Assembly (NCBI GenBank): GCA_910585755.1
Contig: CAJUFH010000012.1
Location: forward strand, 1-61,290
Length of the DNA: 61,290 nt
Direction of reading: 5' to 3'
Origin: an uncultured Muribaculaceae bacterium
GTDB lineage: Bacteria; Bacteroidota; Bacteroidia; Bacteroidales; Muribaculaceae
Positions within the stretch are counted from its first letter, which is position 1; each line of letters starts with the position of its first letter. Shown here piece by piece: positions 42,506-51,320 of the stretch. The position numbers and the translations under genes are program-made. The notes under the pieces are model-generated. The model ran no database searches, was not told the DNA's origin, and was given only the letters and a program-made list of their open reading frames with translations.

Positions 42506-42626
42506 CTCCCAGCTCATACAGTGAGAGCGCCGAAGCCGCGGTGTGATTATAGCACCGTATCGAGCGGCGGAGCCGAGAAGGTGCGGTGTTTGAGAATTCA
42601 TTTCTTGTAGAATCGGGAACCTGAAT

Positions 42627-44141
42627 TTAGCGGCGGAGGTGGGAGAGGACTTCGCGCTGGATGGCGGAGCCGAGGAGGCGGTTGGCGGCGAGGTAGAGGG
42701 TGAGGGCGGTGGCGCTTTGGGCGAGGAGGAGTGCCCAGGGGTTGGCAATCCAGGCGCATTCGACCCAGGCAAGGGCCATTATGCCGAGGGTCAGGAGCAG
42801 GTAGGGGAGCGAGTCTGCCAGGAAGGGGAGGAGCCGGCGCCCGGTCAGCGGGGCGATTTTGACCGCCATTATCGCCCAGCTCAGGGCGGAGGCGGCGAGC
42901 TGTCCGTAGAGCATCAGCCGGATGCCCCATACGGGGTCGCCGGGACGGGTGTCGGCGATGAAGGGTAGGGTGGCCGCGAGCAGGATGAAGGCTGTCACGT
43001 CGCGGACAGCTTCCATCGACATTACGAGTTCCGTGCGCGCGACGGCGACGGCGTAGTTGTTGTAGAGGGAGCTGAGGACGGTGAATATGCCCCGGACGAG
43101 GAGGAGCTGGAAGAGGATGATCGACGCGTCCCATTTCTCTCCGAACAGACAATGGAATATCGGTTCGGCCAGGAGCACGAGGAACCCCATCGCGGGGAAG
43201 AGCAGATAGGAGGTAAAGCGGTTCATCTTCGTGCTGACGCGGCTGAAACGTTCGGGGTCATCCTGCACTTCCGAGAGAGCCGGCAGGAAAGAGGAGGTCA
43301 GCACCTGCGAGATGGAGGTTATTCCCATCTTGCTCCATTTGTCTGCCTGGGAGTAATAGCCGAGGGGCGCGAGTCCGGCCCGGTTGCCTACGAAGAATGA
43401 GTAGATATTCTGGAAGAGTGTGTTGAGGAACGAAGTACCCATCATTCCCCATCCTACGGCGAAGAAGGAGCGCAGCGAGGCGTAGGAGAACCGCATAAGG
43501 GGGCGCCAGCCGGAGGTTAGCCACAGCACGAGCGATTTTACGCCGTTGAGGGTGATTGTCTGCCACACAATCGCCCATGCGCCATAGCCTCCGACGGCGA
43601 GCGTGATTCCGACCACGGCTCCGGCGAAGAGGCCTACGGAGTTGGAGACGGCTACCATTTTCACGTCCATCCGCTTCATAAGCCGGTTGGTCTGCACGAT
43701 AGCAGAAGCGTTGAGGATGAAGGAGAGGAACATCACGCGGCTCATCGGAATGAGGCGCTGGTCCCCCTGGAAGCAGTCGGCAATCAGCGGCGCGGCGAAG
43801 AATAGGATAATGTATGCCGCACAGGCTACGGCGAGATTGAACCAAAGGACAGTGCTGTAATCAAGCCGGGTCGGTTTCTTCCGCTGAATCAGGGCATAGG
43901 AGAAGCCGCTGTCGACAAAGAGCGAGGCGAAAGCCTGGAAAACGAGCATCGCGCCGACGAGTCCGAAATCGTCCTGGTCGAGGAGCCGGGCGAGGACGAC
44001 TCCCGTCACGGCGTAAAGCAACTGGGACGACACGCGGTCGATGACGTTCCATTTCACCGAGCGCGCCGTCAGCGTTTTGAGTTCGGGCCCCGTTGCGGGG
44101 TCCGCCCCGTCGGGAGGGTTATTCGGCTGATTCAGGCTCAC
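42627..44141 (-). CDS. Wzx/WzxC-type polysaccharide flippase (MOP superfamily)
   Basis: This 504-residue inner-membrane protein has about fourteen hydrophobic helices. It flips lipid-linked sugar units across the membrane in the MOP superfamily manner. The family start ARSVKWNVIDRVSSQLLYAVTGVVLARLLDQDDFGLVG is clear, as are GLAPLGYYSQADKWSKM and LVLLAEPIFHCLFGEKW. No glycosyltransferases surround it, so its partner glycan genes must lie elsewhere. Its start overlaps the end of the DUF2807 gene by 23 bases, indicating co-transcription with DUF2807 and dusB. Confidence 0.9.
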   Translation of the reverse strand: MSLNQPNNPPDGADPATGPELKTLTARSVKWNVIDRVSSQLLYAVTGVVLARLLDQDDFGLVGAMLVFQAFASLFVDSGFSYALIQRKKPTRLDYSTVLWFNLAVACAAYIILFFAAPLIADCFQGDQRLIPMSRVMFLSFILNASAIVQTNRLMKRMDVKMVAVSNSVGLFAGAVVGITLAVGGYGAWAIVWQTITLNGVKSLVLWLTSGWRPLMRFSYASLRSFFAVGWGMMGTSFLNTLFQNIYSFFVGNRAGLAPLGYYSQADKWSKMGITSISQVLTSSFLPALSEVQDDPERFSRVSTKMNRFTSYLLFPAMGFLVLLAEPIFHCLFGEKWDASIILFQLLLVRGIFTVLSSLYNNYAVAVARTELVMSMEAVRDVTAFILLAATLPFIADTRPGDPVWGIRLMLYGQLAASALSWAIMAVKIAPLTGRRLLPFLADSLPYLLLTLGIMALAWVECAWIANPWALLLAQSATALTLYLAANRLLGSAIQREVLSHLRR

Positions 44142-44889
44142 CTTCCTCTTCGAGCGGTTTGCGGCTTATATTGTCAAGCGGGAAGAGCTTCACCCCCATG
44201 GCGTAGTTCTTCAGCTTCTTCGGCTCACCTTTGTAGTAGAGTTTGCCGGGGAACATTCCCTTGATAATCAGGGAGTCGGTGGCCCATACGCCGGTGGCGC
44301 CGGAACCGAAGAATCGGCATGTCGCGTTTTGCGCCTGGAGGCGGTCGGCCTGGATCGCTCCTACGCCGGTGTTGACAAGCGAGGCTTCGTCGCAGCGGCC
44401 TGAAGCGACGAGGGTGCCGTTGCCGGTCTTGATCGAGCCGTCAAACTTCACGCAGTCGATGTCGCTTACAATAAGCCGGCCGTTGCCTATGACAGTGGCT
44501 TTGAAGTTGATTGTCGGCTTTACGGAGATTACCCTGACGGTAGAGTCGCCGCTGTTGGTGACGGAGGTCAGGAAGCGGGAATAGACCGTTATGTCGGGAA
44601 GCCCCCATACCATTTCGTTTTCGGCATGGAACTGCTTCTCAATCGAGAGTTTGCCCTTCTTGTTGTTCTCGAAAAGAATCTGGTCGGCGACAGTCGCGGT
44701 AGTCTCGAACACGATTGTCCCGGCGGAGTCGGGGTTGCATTTGTAGTTGACATTCAGCCCGTCGACAACCGACAGCTCAGTGAAGTCGCCTACTGACAGC
44801 TCGTAGCGCGAGAGCACCAGTTCTTCGGCCGTGGCGGCCACCGAGACGGCCACGGCGCAGAGAGAAAGAAGTATTCTGATAAGTCTCAT
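44119..44889 (-). CDS. DUF2807 (GIN domain) secreted protein
   Basis: This 256-residue protein has signal peptide MRLIRILLSLCAVAVSVAATA. The rest forms short repeating beta strands as in DUF2807: FTELSVVDGLNVNYK, KGKLSIEKQF, GNGRLIVSDIDCVKFDGSIKTGNGTLVASG and GVGAIQADRLQAQNATCRFFGSGATGVWA. These proteins fold as stacked beta-strand prisms, and some are called putative adhesin heads, but their role is unknown. It lies three bases from the dusB stop and overlaps the flippase start. The C-terminus is acidic (EEEGEPESAE). Confidence 0.75.
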   Translation of the reverse strand: MRLIRILLSLCAVAVSVAATAEELVLSRYELSVGDFTELSVVDGLNVNYKCNPDSAGTIVFETTATVADQILFENNKKGKLSIEKQFHAENEMVWGLPDITVYSRFLTSVTNSGDSTVRVISVKPTINFKATVIGNGRLIVSDIDCVKFDGSIKTGNGTLVASGRCDEASLVNTGVGAIQADRLQAQNATCRFFGSGATGVWATDSLIIKGMFPGKLYYKGEPKKLKNYAMGVKLFPLDNISRKPLEEEGEPESAE

Positions 44890-44892
44890 AAG

Positions 44893-45903
44893 TCAATGCT
44901 GGTTTTGTTGTTCAAGAAAAGCGGGAAGTATGCGGTTTTCGACATCGTCGAGAATCTCCCAAAGGGAGTCGAGGGTATCGGCCCGGAGCATCGCTATGCG
45001 GGTGTCTCGGAAATTGGGAATCCCTTTAAACAGGGAGCAAACCGCCAGGTGGCGGCGGATATGGAGAATGCCGCGGTACTCGTCAATGCGGTCGACGCTT
45101 TCGGAAATCTGCCGGCGCAGAATCGCGAATTTGTCGGCCAGGGTCAGCGGGTGTTCTACCTTTCCGTGGAGCAGCGTTTGTTTCATATCGCTGAAAATCC
45201 AGGGATTCCCTATCGCGGCCCGTCCGACCATGACGCCGTCAACGCCGTATCGGTCAAAGGCTTCGACGAGGCGCTCCGGGGTCGTTATGTCGCCGTTGCC
45301 GATTACTGGAATCGTAAGTCTGGGGTTCTCCTTGACGCGGGCGATGGTTTCCCAGTCGGCGTCGCCGGTATAGAGCTGCGAACGCGTGCGGCCGTGGACG
45401 GTGATAGCCTGAATGCCGCAGTCCTGGAGCTGTTCGGCCAGTTCGACGATTATCTTGGAGTTATGGTCCCATCCGAGACGCGTCTTGACGGTCACGGGAA
45501 GTTTTACAGCGTTCACGACCGCGCGGGTGATTTCGAGCATCTTGGGGATGTCGCGGAGAAGTCCGGCCCCGGCTCCTTTACCGGCTACTTTCTTGACGGG
45601 GCATCCGAAGTTCAGGTCGAGAATGTCGGGTTTCGCCTCCTCGACGATTTTCGCGGCCTCGACCATCGGCTCTACCTCGCGGCCATAAATCTGGATCGCG
45701 GCGGGGCGTTCCGCGGGGGCGATGGAGAGCTTGCGGGTAGTCGCGGCGATATTGCGGATCAGGGCATCGGCCGAGACGAACTCCGTGTACACCATATCGG
45801 CTCCCAATTCTTTGCAAATCAGGCGGAACGACTGGTCTGTGACGTCCTCCATCGGCGCCAGCATCACCGGCCTGTCTCCGAGATTGATGTCTGCGATTTT
45901 CAT
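44893..45903 (-). CDS. dusB: tRNA-dihydrouridine synthase
   Basis: This flavin enzyme reduces uridine to dihydrouridine in the tRNA D-loop. It has 336 residues. The TIM-barrel start is MLAPMEDVTDQSFR. The catalytic cysteine is C101 in LNFGCPVKKVAGKGAGAGLL. FMN-binding segments TVKTRLGWD, VHGRTRSQLYTGDADW, IGNGDI and GVMVGRAAIGNPWIF are present. It heads a three-gene minus-strand run with DUF2807 and the flippase. Confidence 0.94.
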   Translation of the reverse strand: MKIADINLGDRPVMLAPMEDVTDQSFRLICKELGADMVYTEFVSADALIRNIAATTRKLSIAPAERPAAIQIYGREVEPMVEAAKIVEEAKPDILDLNFGCPVKKVAGKGAGAGLLRDIPKMLEITRAVVNAVKLPVTVKTRLGWDHNSKIIVELAEQLQDCGIQAITVHGRTRSQLYTGDADWETIARVKENPRLTIPVIGNGDITTPERLVEAFDRYGVDGVMVGRAAIGNPWIFSDMKQTLLHGKVEHPLTLADKFAILRRQISESVDRIDEYRGILHIRRHLAVCSLFKGIPNFRDTRIAMLRADTLDSLWEILDDVENRILPAFLEQQNQH

Positions 45904-46035
45904 ACGGCTTTCCTGTTCCTTAATATATAGACTTTAAATTCACCGCTAAGTTACGCAAATTTTCATAACCGCGGAAACCGAGCGCCCCTTTTGCTCCAAA
46001 ACTCCAACAAACGCGTACTATACGGCTACGAATAA

Positions 46036-46070
46036 GGATAGCGGGCCCATCAACGAAGAGCCCGCTATCC
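46036..46070. terminator. Terminator hairpin after obgE
   Basis: A perfect 11-bp stem (GGATAGCGGGC and complement) with a 13-base loop lies 24 bases past the obgE stop. The following minus-strand sequence is only moderately T-rich. Confidence 0.7.
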
Positions 46071-46094
46071 CGTATGTATTGGCCCAGATTGGGT

Positions 46095-47276
46095 TTATTC
46101 CTCGCCGTCCCAGTCATAGTCGAGGTCGGGGTCGAAGCCGTCGTCCTCGGGATCCTCCGGGAGTAGGTCGTCATCATCCTCGGGGAGGGGTGCCGGCTCG
46201 AAGATGAACTCGTCCTCCTCGCGCACGCGGTGATGGCCGTCGAGCGGGCGGTGGGTGATGGGGATTTCCTCAATGCGGTTGGCGTCGTCGGTGATGGCTT
46301 TCCAGAGGGCGTCTTTCAGCTCCGTAAGCCCCTGGCCGGTGACGGCGGATATGAATACGTGCGGAATGTCGGGGGGTAGTGTCGGCTCGATTTCGGCTTT
46401 CAGCTCGTCGTCGAGCATGTCGCTCTTTGAAATTGCCAGGACGCGTTCCTTATCCATAAGCTGGGGGTTGAAGCGGCGCAGCTCTTCGAGGAGCACGTTG
46501 TATTCCTTGGCGATGTCGTCGGCATCGGCGGGAACCATGAACAGCAGGACGGCGTTACGCTCTATATGGCGCAGGAAGCGGAGTCCCAGGCCTTTCCCCT
46601 CGCTCGCGCCTTCGATGATACCGGGGATGTCGGCCATGACGAAGGAGCGGTTGCCGCGGTACTCGACGATTCCGAGTTGCGGCTCCATCGTGGTGAAGGG
46701 GTAGTCGGCGATTTTGGGGCGCGCTGCTGACAGGGAAGACAGGAGGGTCGATTTTCCGGCGTTAGGGAAGCCGACGAGGCCAACGTCGGCCAGCAGTTTC
46801 AGCTCGAGCACGACGCTCTTCTCTATCGCTGGCTGCCCGGGCTGGGCGTAGCGCGGCGCGCGGTTGGTAGGGGATTTGAAATGCCAGTTGCCGAGTCCCC
46901 CCTTGCCGCCGCGGAGGAGCTTTACTTCCTGGCCGTCCTCGGTGATTTCGCAGAGGTATTCGCCGGTTTCGGCATCGAACACAACCGTTCCGCAGGGTAC
47001 CTCTATAATCTGGTCCTCGCCGTCCTTTCCGAAGCTGCGGCCGCCGGAACCGGCCTGTCCGTTACCGGCGAAGACGTGGCGACGGTATTTCAGCGGAAGA
47101 AGGGTCCACATGTTCTTGTTGCCCCGGAGGATGACGTGGCCTCCGCGGCCTCCGTCGCCACCGTCGGGCCCCCCTTTGGGGATATATTTGGCGCGGTAGA
47201 AGTGGCTCGAACCGGCACCCCCTTTGCCCGAGCGGCAAAGGATCTTTACATAGTCTATGAAGTTGGAATCAGCCAT
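46095..47276 (-). CDS. obgE: Obg-family GTPase
   Basis: This essential GTPase acts in late 50S ribosome assembly and the stringent response. It has 393 residues. The glycine-rich Obg fold reads YIPKGGPDGGDGGRGGHV and GQAGSGGRSFGKDGED. The G domain has G1 GFPNAGKST, G2/G3 DYPFTT and DIPGIIEGASEGKGLG, and G4 SKSD. The C-terminus is an acidic tail (ripe in D and E from about residue 360). I chose ATG 47276 (MADSNFIDYV), the usual Obg start; ATG 47315 adds 13 unrelated residues. It lies 45 bases after the guanylyltransferase-like gene. Confidence 0.96.
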   Translation of the reverse strand: MADSNFIDYVKILCRSGKGGAGSSHFYRAKYIPKGGPDGGDGGRGGHVILRGNKNMWTLLPLKYRRHVFAGNGQAGSGGRSFGKDGEDQIIEVPCGTVVFDAETGEYLCEITEDGQEVKLLRGGKGGLGNWHFKSPTNRAPRYAQPGQPAIEKSVVLELKLLADVGLVGFPNAGKSTLLSSLSAARPKIADYPFTTMEPQLGIVEYRGNRSFVMADIPGIIEGASEGKGLGLRFLRHIERNAVLLFMVPADADDIAKEYNVLLEELRRFNPQLMDKERVLAISKSDMLDDELKAEIEPTLPPDIPHVFISAVTGQGLTELKDALWKAITDDANRIEEIPITHRPLDGHHRVREEDEFIFEPAPLPEDDDDLLPEDPEDDGFDPDLDYDWDGEE

Positions 47277-47321
47277 AAATAACTGTTGAATAGTCGTTTT
47301 TGTCAATGTTGTCAAGGCGCG

Positions 47322-48368
47322 TCAGGCGAGCCATTTGCGGTGGTGGCGCATCAGTTCTTCCGCATGGCGGAAATCGGCGGGAGACCCTATGTCGATCCAT
47401 GTCCCGTTGAGGGGGAAGTGGACTACCTTCATCCCGTCGGCTATCGCCTTTTCGATGAGGTCGGTAGCGTCGGTACGGCAGTCGGTGGGGAGGGTGTCGA
47501 GCAGCCGGTTAGAGAAGATGTATATCCCCGCGTTGGCGAAGTGGGAGTAGGTCGGTTTCTCGCTGAGAGCCGTTACGCGGGGGCCGTCGGTCGACAGAAT
47601 GGCGTACGGAACGGAGACGGCGTAAGGTATGGCGGCGATTGTGACATCGGCCTGCTCCTCGGCGTGGCGCAGATACATTTCTTCAAGAGAAACGTTTGTC
47701 AGCAGGTCGGAGTTCATTACCAGGGTGTCGGCGAACGCGCTCCGGCGTTTCACGAGGGCCGCTGAGCCGATAGTTCCGAGGGGCTGCTCCTCGCGGACGC
47801 ATCTTACGTCGATTCCGCATACCGGGCGACTGAAGTGCTCTTCGAGCTGTTCGGCGAGATAGCGCACGGTTACGGAAACATCCCGGATTCCGGCCCGCGC
47901 GAGGTTGCGTATGTTGTAGTCAATTATTGGGCGGCCGTCTATTTCGAGCAACGGTTTTGGCTTCGCGAGCGTCATGGGGCGCAGACGTTCCCCTTTTCCT
48001 CCTGCCATGAGAATCGCGGAGAGGGGAAGGACGGTGTCCTGGCGCGTGAGGTCAATCAGGCGCTCGACGCGTCCCTCCGCATCGACGACCGGGAGAAGGC
48101 GTATGCCTCGGGCACGCGCGGCGCGGATAGCCCGGGCGTCCTCGGGGTGGTTCAGGGCGGTGAAGTCGCGGTTCATCACGTCGCTGACGGAATCTTCCGG
48201 GCGCGTGCCGCGAATCAGGGCGCGGCGTATGTCGCCGTCGGTGACTGTACCGCGGAGCCTGCCGTCGGAGTCGGTCACGATAAGGGTCATGACCTCGCCA
48301 GAAAGGTCGTTGAGGCGTCGCAGGGCCGAGAGGACGGTGTCTGTATCGAGTATGGAGTGGCGTCGCAT
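47322..48368 (-). CDS. ptmE: CBS-domain sugar-1-phosphate nucleotidyltransferase (PtmE/glucosamine-1-P guanylyltransferase-like)
   Basis: This is a 348-residue protein with two N-terminal CBS domains (VTDSDGRLRGTVTDGDIRRAL, then GIRLLPVVDAEGRVERLIDL), followed by a nucleotidyltransferase (ILMAGGKGERLRPMTLAKPKPLLEI, GTWIDIGSPADF). This CBS-transferase fusion is characteristic of PtmE, which makes GDP-glucosamine in the Campylobacter legionaminic acid pathway. Neighbouring CMP-sugar synthetase and hydrolysing 2-epimerase genes support that pathway. The symbol is by homology and context; guanylyl preference cannot be confirmed from sequence. Confidence 0.82.
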   Translation of the reverse strand: MRRHSILDTDTVLSALRRLNDLSGEVMTLIVTDSDGRLRGTVTDGDIRRALIRGTRPEDSVSDVMNRDFTALNHPEDARAIRAARARGIRLLPVVDAEGRVERLIDLTRQDTVLPLSAILMAGGKGERLRPMTLAKPKPLLEIDGRPIIDYNIRNLARAGIRDVSVTVRYLAEQLEEHFSRPVCGIDVRCVREEQPLGTIGSAALVKRRSAFADTLVMNSDLLTNVSLEEMYLRHAEEQADVTIAAIPYAVSVPYAILSTDGPRVTALSEKPTYSHFANAGIYIFSNRLLDTLPTDCRTDATDLIEKAIADGMKVVHFPLNGTWIDIGSPADFRHAEELMRHHRKWLA

Positions 48369-48377
48369 TGGGGTAGC

Positions 48378-49085
48378 TTAACTTTGTCGGAGGCCCATCA
48401 CGGTTTCGGCTATAGCCCAGTCGAGGGGTGAGTCGATGTCGAGCGAGCGTTCGCGGGGCATTTCATAAGGGATTCTGCGCGGGAAGGCTCCGAGGGGCAT
48501 CTCGCGTATCGAGGCGGGGGAGATAACGTAAACCGCTCCGTTGTATTCCCAGGCGCGGGGCGCGTCCTGGCGCCGGGTGAGGAGTCCGTCCCCCTTCGAT
48601 ATGTGGAGGTAGCCGTCCGGGGCAGTCTCGAAGCAGTTGTAATACGGGTTAGCGTCGGTTTCGACGACACTGACCGCCATATCGGTTTCTCCGGGACGGA
48701 AGGCTTTCATGCAGCCGATGATGTCGTCGGCGGTGCGGAAGGGGGAGGTAGGCTGTAGGAGCACTGCGGTGTCGAAGGGGATGCCTTGTCCCTCGGCCCA
48801 GTCCATGGCGTCGATGATGACCTCGCGGGAGCCGGAGGTGTCGGCCGCGAGCGCCGCCGGCCGGCGGTAAGGCACGCGTAGGCCGAGGCTTTCGGCTATG
48901 GCGGCGATTTCCTCGTCGTCAGTTGATAGGAGGATGTGGTCTTCGCCGATGCCGAGCCGGGCGCACGCCCCGCGGGCGGCGTCAATGGTGTAGGCAATCA
49001 GCGGTCTGCCCCGGAGAGGCTTGATGTTCTTGCGGGGTATCCCTTTGCTCCCTCCGCGGGCCGGTATTATGAACAGTGGGGTCAT
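48378..49085 (-). CDS. CMP-nonulosonate (legionaminate/NeuAc-like) cytidylyltransferase
   Basis: This 235-residue enzyme activates a nine-carbon acidic sugar with CTP. The signature IIPARGGSKGIPRKNIKPLRGRPLIAY is at the start. VLLQPTSPFRTADDI and ELDVVETDANP-like SVVETDANP follow, and SLDIDSPLDWAIAE ends the domain. It matches PtmB/LegF and NeuA alike. Presence of the CBS-type PtmE next door favours legionaminic acid. It lies nine bases upstream of ptmE and 16 bases downstream of the epimerase, in one operon. Confidence 0.9.
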   Translation of the reverse strand: MTPLFIIPARGGSKGIPRKNIKPLRGRPLIAYTIDAARGACARLGIGEDHILLSTDDEEIAAIAESLGLRVPYRRPAALAADTSGSREVIIDAMDWAEGQGIPFDTAVLLQPTSPFRTADDIIGCMKAFRPGETDMAVSVVETDANPYYNCFETAPDGYLHISKGDGLLTRRQDAPRAWEYNGAVYVISPASIREMPLGAFPRRIPYEMPRERSLDIDSPLDWAIAETVMGLRQS

Positions 49086-49101
49086 TCGTTCGTGTAAGAA
49101 G

Positions 49102-50289
49102 TTATTCGACTGGGAGGTTGAGAATCGGGTAGGGGTCTACGAAGTGCTTTGCCTCCATGTCGGCGAGGTCGACGGTCGTCAGTACGTCGATTATACGTTT
49201 CAGCGTGTCGGGTTTGTAGTAGGGGTTTTCTGTCTCGAAGGCAATCCGTTTACCGGCAGGAGAGAGGGCAAAGAGTATCGCGTCGCGGATGCTGTCGGCA
49301 TCAGGCTCGCAGTGGATTACGGATGACGCGGCGATGCGCCCCCGCTGGCGGATGCCGATGTCGACCGTCGGGATGCGCAGAGAGGGCACTTCGACGATTC
49401 CGCTCGACGAGTTGCCGACAACGGCGGCGATATAGCGCAGCAGGGAGAGGTAACGGGCCCGTCCGAGAGAGGGTACTACCGCGACTCGGCCCGGATTGCG
49501 GCGGGCGTAATCGTTAATCCTGTCGATTATTACCGCGCCCTGAGGGTCGTTGTTGGGGTAGGTGAATACGATTTTGTTGTGGCGGAAAGTGTCGAGAGCG
49601 TCCAGAAGGGCCTGGCAGCGCTCCCCGACCGGAACGGGGTCGCAGGTAGCGGGGTGGAGGGTTACCAGGAGGGTGTTGGCCCCGATTGTCATTCCGATAA
49701 ATTCCTCAAGGGCCTCTTTCGAGACCACGGGGTCGTGCTCGATATTGTAAACGCCGAGCGCCCCGGTATTGAAGACCTTCCGGCGGTCCTCCCCCATGGA
49801 AATCACGCGGTTGCGGTAGGCCTCGGTCGCGGTGAAATGGAGGGAGGAGAGTTTTGTCAGGGCGTGGCGGATGTTATCGTCAATGGCCCCTTCGGAGATT
49901 TCGCCCCCGGCAATGTGGGCAATCGGAATCCGCATGATGGTAGCGGCGGTGGCGACGGCCAGCATCTCGTATCGGTCGCCGAGAATCAGAAGCATGTCGG
50001 GTTTTATGCGGTCGAAGGCGCGGGCGATTCCCGCCAGGCACTCGGCGGTGGCCAGGGCCGTGTCGAGCGGCGAGTCGGAAGCGGCCGGCATCGGCACCCT
50101 GGCGTCAACCTCGAATCCATCTTCCTCTATCTCGCTGACCGTCATGCCGTATTTCTCTTCGAGATGCATGTTTGTGGCGATGATTCTGACATCGACGTTG
50201 TCGCTGTCGCGCAGCCCTTTCGCAACCCCGCTAAGGAGCCCCCAGTCGGCGCGCGTGCTTGTGACTATGCAGATTTTCCTTGTTTCCAC
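49102..50289 (-). CDS. Hydrolysing nucleotide-sugar 2-epimerase (NeuC/LegG family)
   Basis: This enzyme releases the nucleotide and epimerises C2 of an N-acetyl-amino sugar to give a ManNAc-type precursor of nonulosonic acids. Family segments are CIVTSTRADWGLLSGVAKGL, ILGDRYEMLAVATAATIMRIPIAHIAGGE, VTLHPATCD and VVGNSSSGIVEVPSL. I chose the GTG start at 50289 (395 residues): AAAGGAGAAA lies just upstream, and a strong promoter lies between it and the ATG at 50343, so that ATG cannot be on the mRNA. It opens the operon with the cytidylyltransferase and PtmE. The sialic/legionaminic synthase (NeuB-type) is missing here. Confidence 0.88.
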   Translation of the reverse strand: METRKICIVTSTRADWGLLSGVAKGLRDSDNVDVRIIATNMHLEEKYGMTVSEIEEDGFEVDARVPMPAASDSPLDTALATAECLAGIARAFDRIKPDMLLILGDRYEMLAVATAATIMRIPIAHIAGGEISEGAIDDNIRHALTKLSSLHFTATEAYRNRVISMGEDRRKVFNTGALGVYNIEHDPVVSKEALEEFIGMTIGANTLLVTLHPATCDPVPVGERCQALLDALDTFRHNKIVFTYPNNDPQGAVIIDRINDYARRNPGRVAVVPSLGRARYLSLLRYIAAVVGNSSSGIVEVPSLRIPTVDIGIRQRGRIAASSVIHCEPDADSIRDAILFALSPAGKRIAFETENPYYKPDTLKRIIDVLTTVDLADMEAKHFVDPYPILNLPVE

Positions 50290-50312
50290 GGCGAAATTTC
50301 TCCTTTCATCCA

Positions 50313-50345
50313 CAAAGTTAGCACTTCCCCCCGATTTACGCAACT
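50313..50345 (-). promoter_or_regulatory. Complete promoter of the nonulosonate operon
   Basis: The minus strand reads TTG, 20 bases, then TAACTTTG (-7 at 50313-50320). This matches the Bacteroidota -33/-7 arrangement and places the transcript start near 50305, about 15 bases before the GTG start. Confidence 0.75.
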
Positions 50346-50537
50346 CTCCGCATCAGGAGATGCCCGCAGGTGTGGACGTTATCGTTAATAAAGCATCAGT
50401 TGTGGGCGACGGCGATTTTATGGCGGATAGAAACGATTGCGAATCGCCGTGTTGGAGGCTATCGCGGAATTTGATAACTTCGCGCTGTGACCCGGACGGC
50501 CTTTCCCTCGGGGCATATTTTTTGACCTTTTCCGGAT

Positions 50538-51062
50538 ATGACTTATATGGAGACAGAGCGGCTTCGGCTGCGTTCATGGCGGGATGCCGACCTTCCGCTG
50601 TTTGTTGCGATGAACAGGGATCCAAGAGTTATGCGTTATTTCCCGTCGACATTGAGCGAAGAAAAGACCGGGGCGTTTTTCAATCGAATAAAGGGGGAAT
50701 TCGGTCGCCGGGGATGGGGATTGTACGCAGTGGAGTTGAAATCGACGGGAACATTTATCGGATACGTCGGGCTGCATGAAATCGGTTTCCCTGCCGATTT
50801 CGCTCCGGGCATTGAGATTGGATGGCGTCTGGCTGCCGACTATCACAATCAGGGTTATGCGACAGAAGCGGCTACGGCGGTGCTGTCGTTGGCGAAAACA
50901 GCGGGGATAGGGCGGCTCTACTCGTTTACGGCGAAACAAAACCTCCCCTCGGAGCGCGTGATGATGAAAATCGGAATGACGAAAGCCGGTGAGTTCGAGC
51001 ACCCGAGCCTCCCCGCCGAATCCCCATTCCGCACCCACGTCCTCTACCGCATTGACCTATGA
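50538..51062 (+). CDS. GNAT acetyltransferase, RimJ/RimL-like
   Basis: This 174-residue protein has the RimJ/RimL type of GNAT fold: METERLRLRSWRDADLPLFVAMNRDPRVMRYFP at the start, GLYAVELKSTGTFIGYVGL, and the acetyl-CoA motif IGWRLAADYHNQGYATEAATAVL. LPSERVMMKIGMTKAGEFEHP is the typical end. It probably acetylates an alpha-amine or small-molecule amine. ATG 50547 is an alternative start. A -7-like TAACTTCG lies near 50475. Confidence 0.88.
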   Translation: MTYMETERLRLRSWRDADLPLFVAMNRDPRVMRYFPSTLSEEKTGAFFNRIKGEFGRRGWGLYAVELKSTGTFIGYVGLHEIGFPADFAPGIEIGWRLAADYHNQGYATEAATAVLSLAKTAGIGRLYSFTAKQNLPSERVMMKIGMTKAGEFEHPSLPAESPFRTHVLYRIDL

Positions 51063-51320
51063 TGCCTGATTGCCTGCCGTCCCGATGCGCCTACCGTCTA
51101 TTCTCACAGAGTTGGGCGGAATGTAGGAAAGACGTGTCCGAAGATGTCGGCATTCGGTTCGCAAGCAAGTGTATTTGACTTTGGAAGGTCAAATTGTGTT
51201 TGTGACGATTGTCCCGCAGGACTTGTTTCTTCCTCGAAAATCCTCTTTGAGTGAATAAGTGAATAGAAGTGGAATTCAAACTCTCTTAGGCTCGCCCCGA
51301 AGGGAGAGACCAGCACCATT
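51063..51320. other. Gene-free stretch
   Basis: No convincing gene is seen in these 258 bases between converging GNAT genes. Short frames lack ribosome-binding sites and family features. No strong hairpin was found either. Confidence 0.5.

Noticed and set aside
42506..42626. Possible hairpin in the gap after YccF
   Set aside because: Only short imperfect GCCGCGG/CGGTG pairings are visible and none is followed by a T-run.
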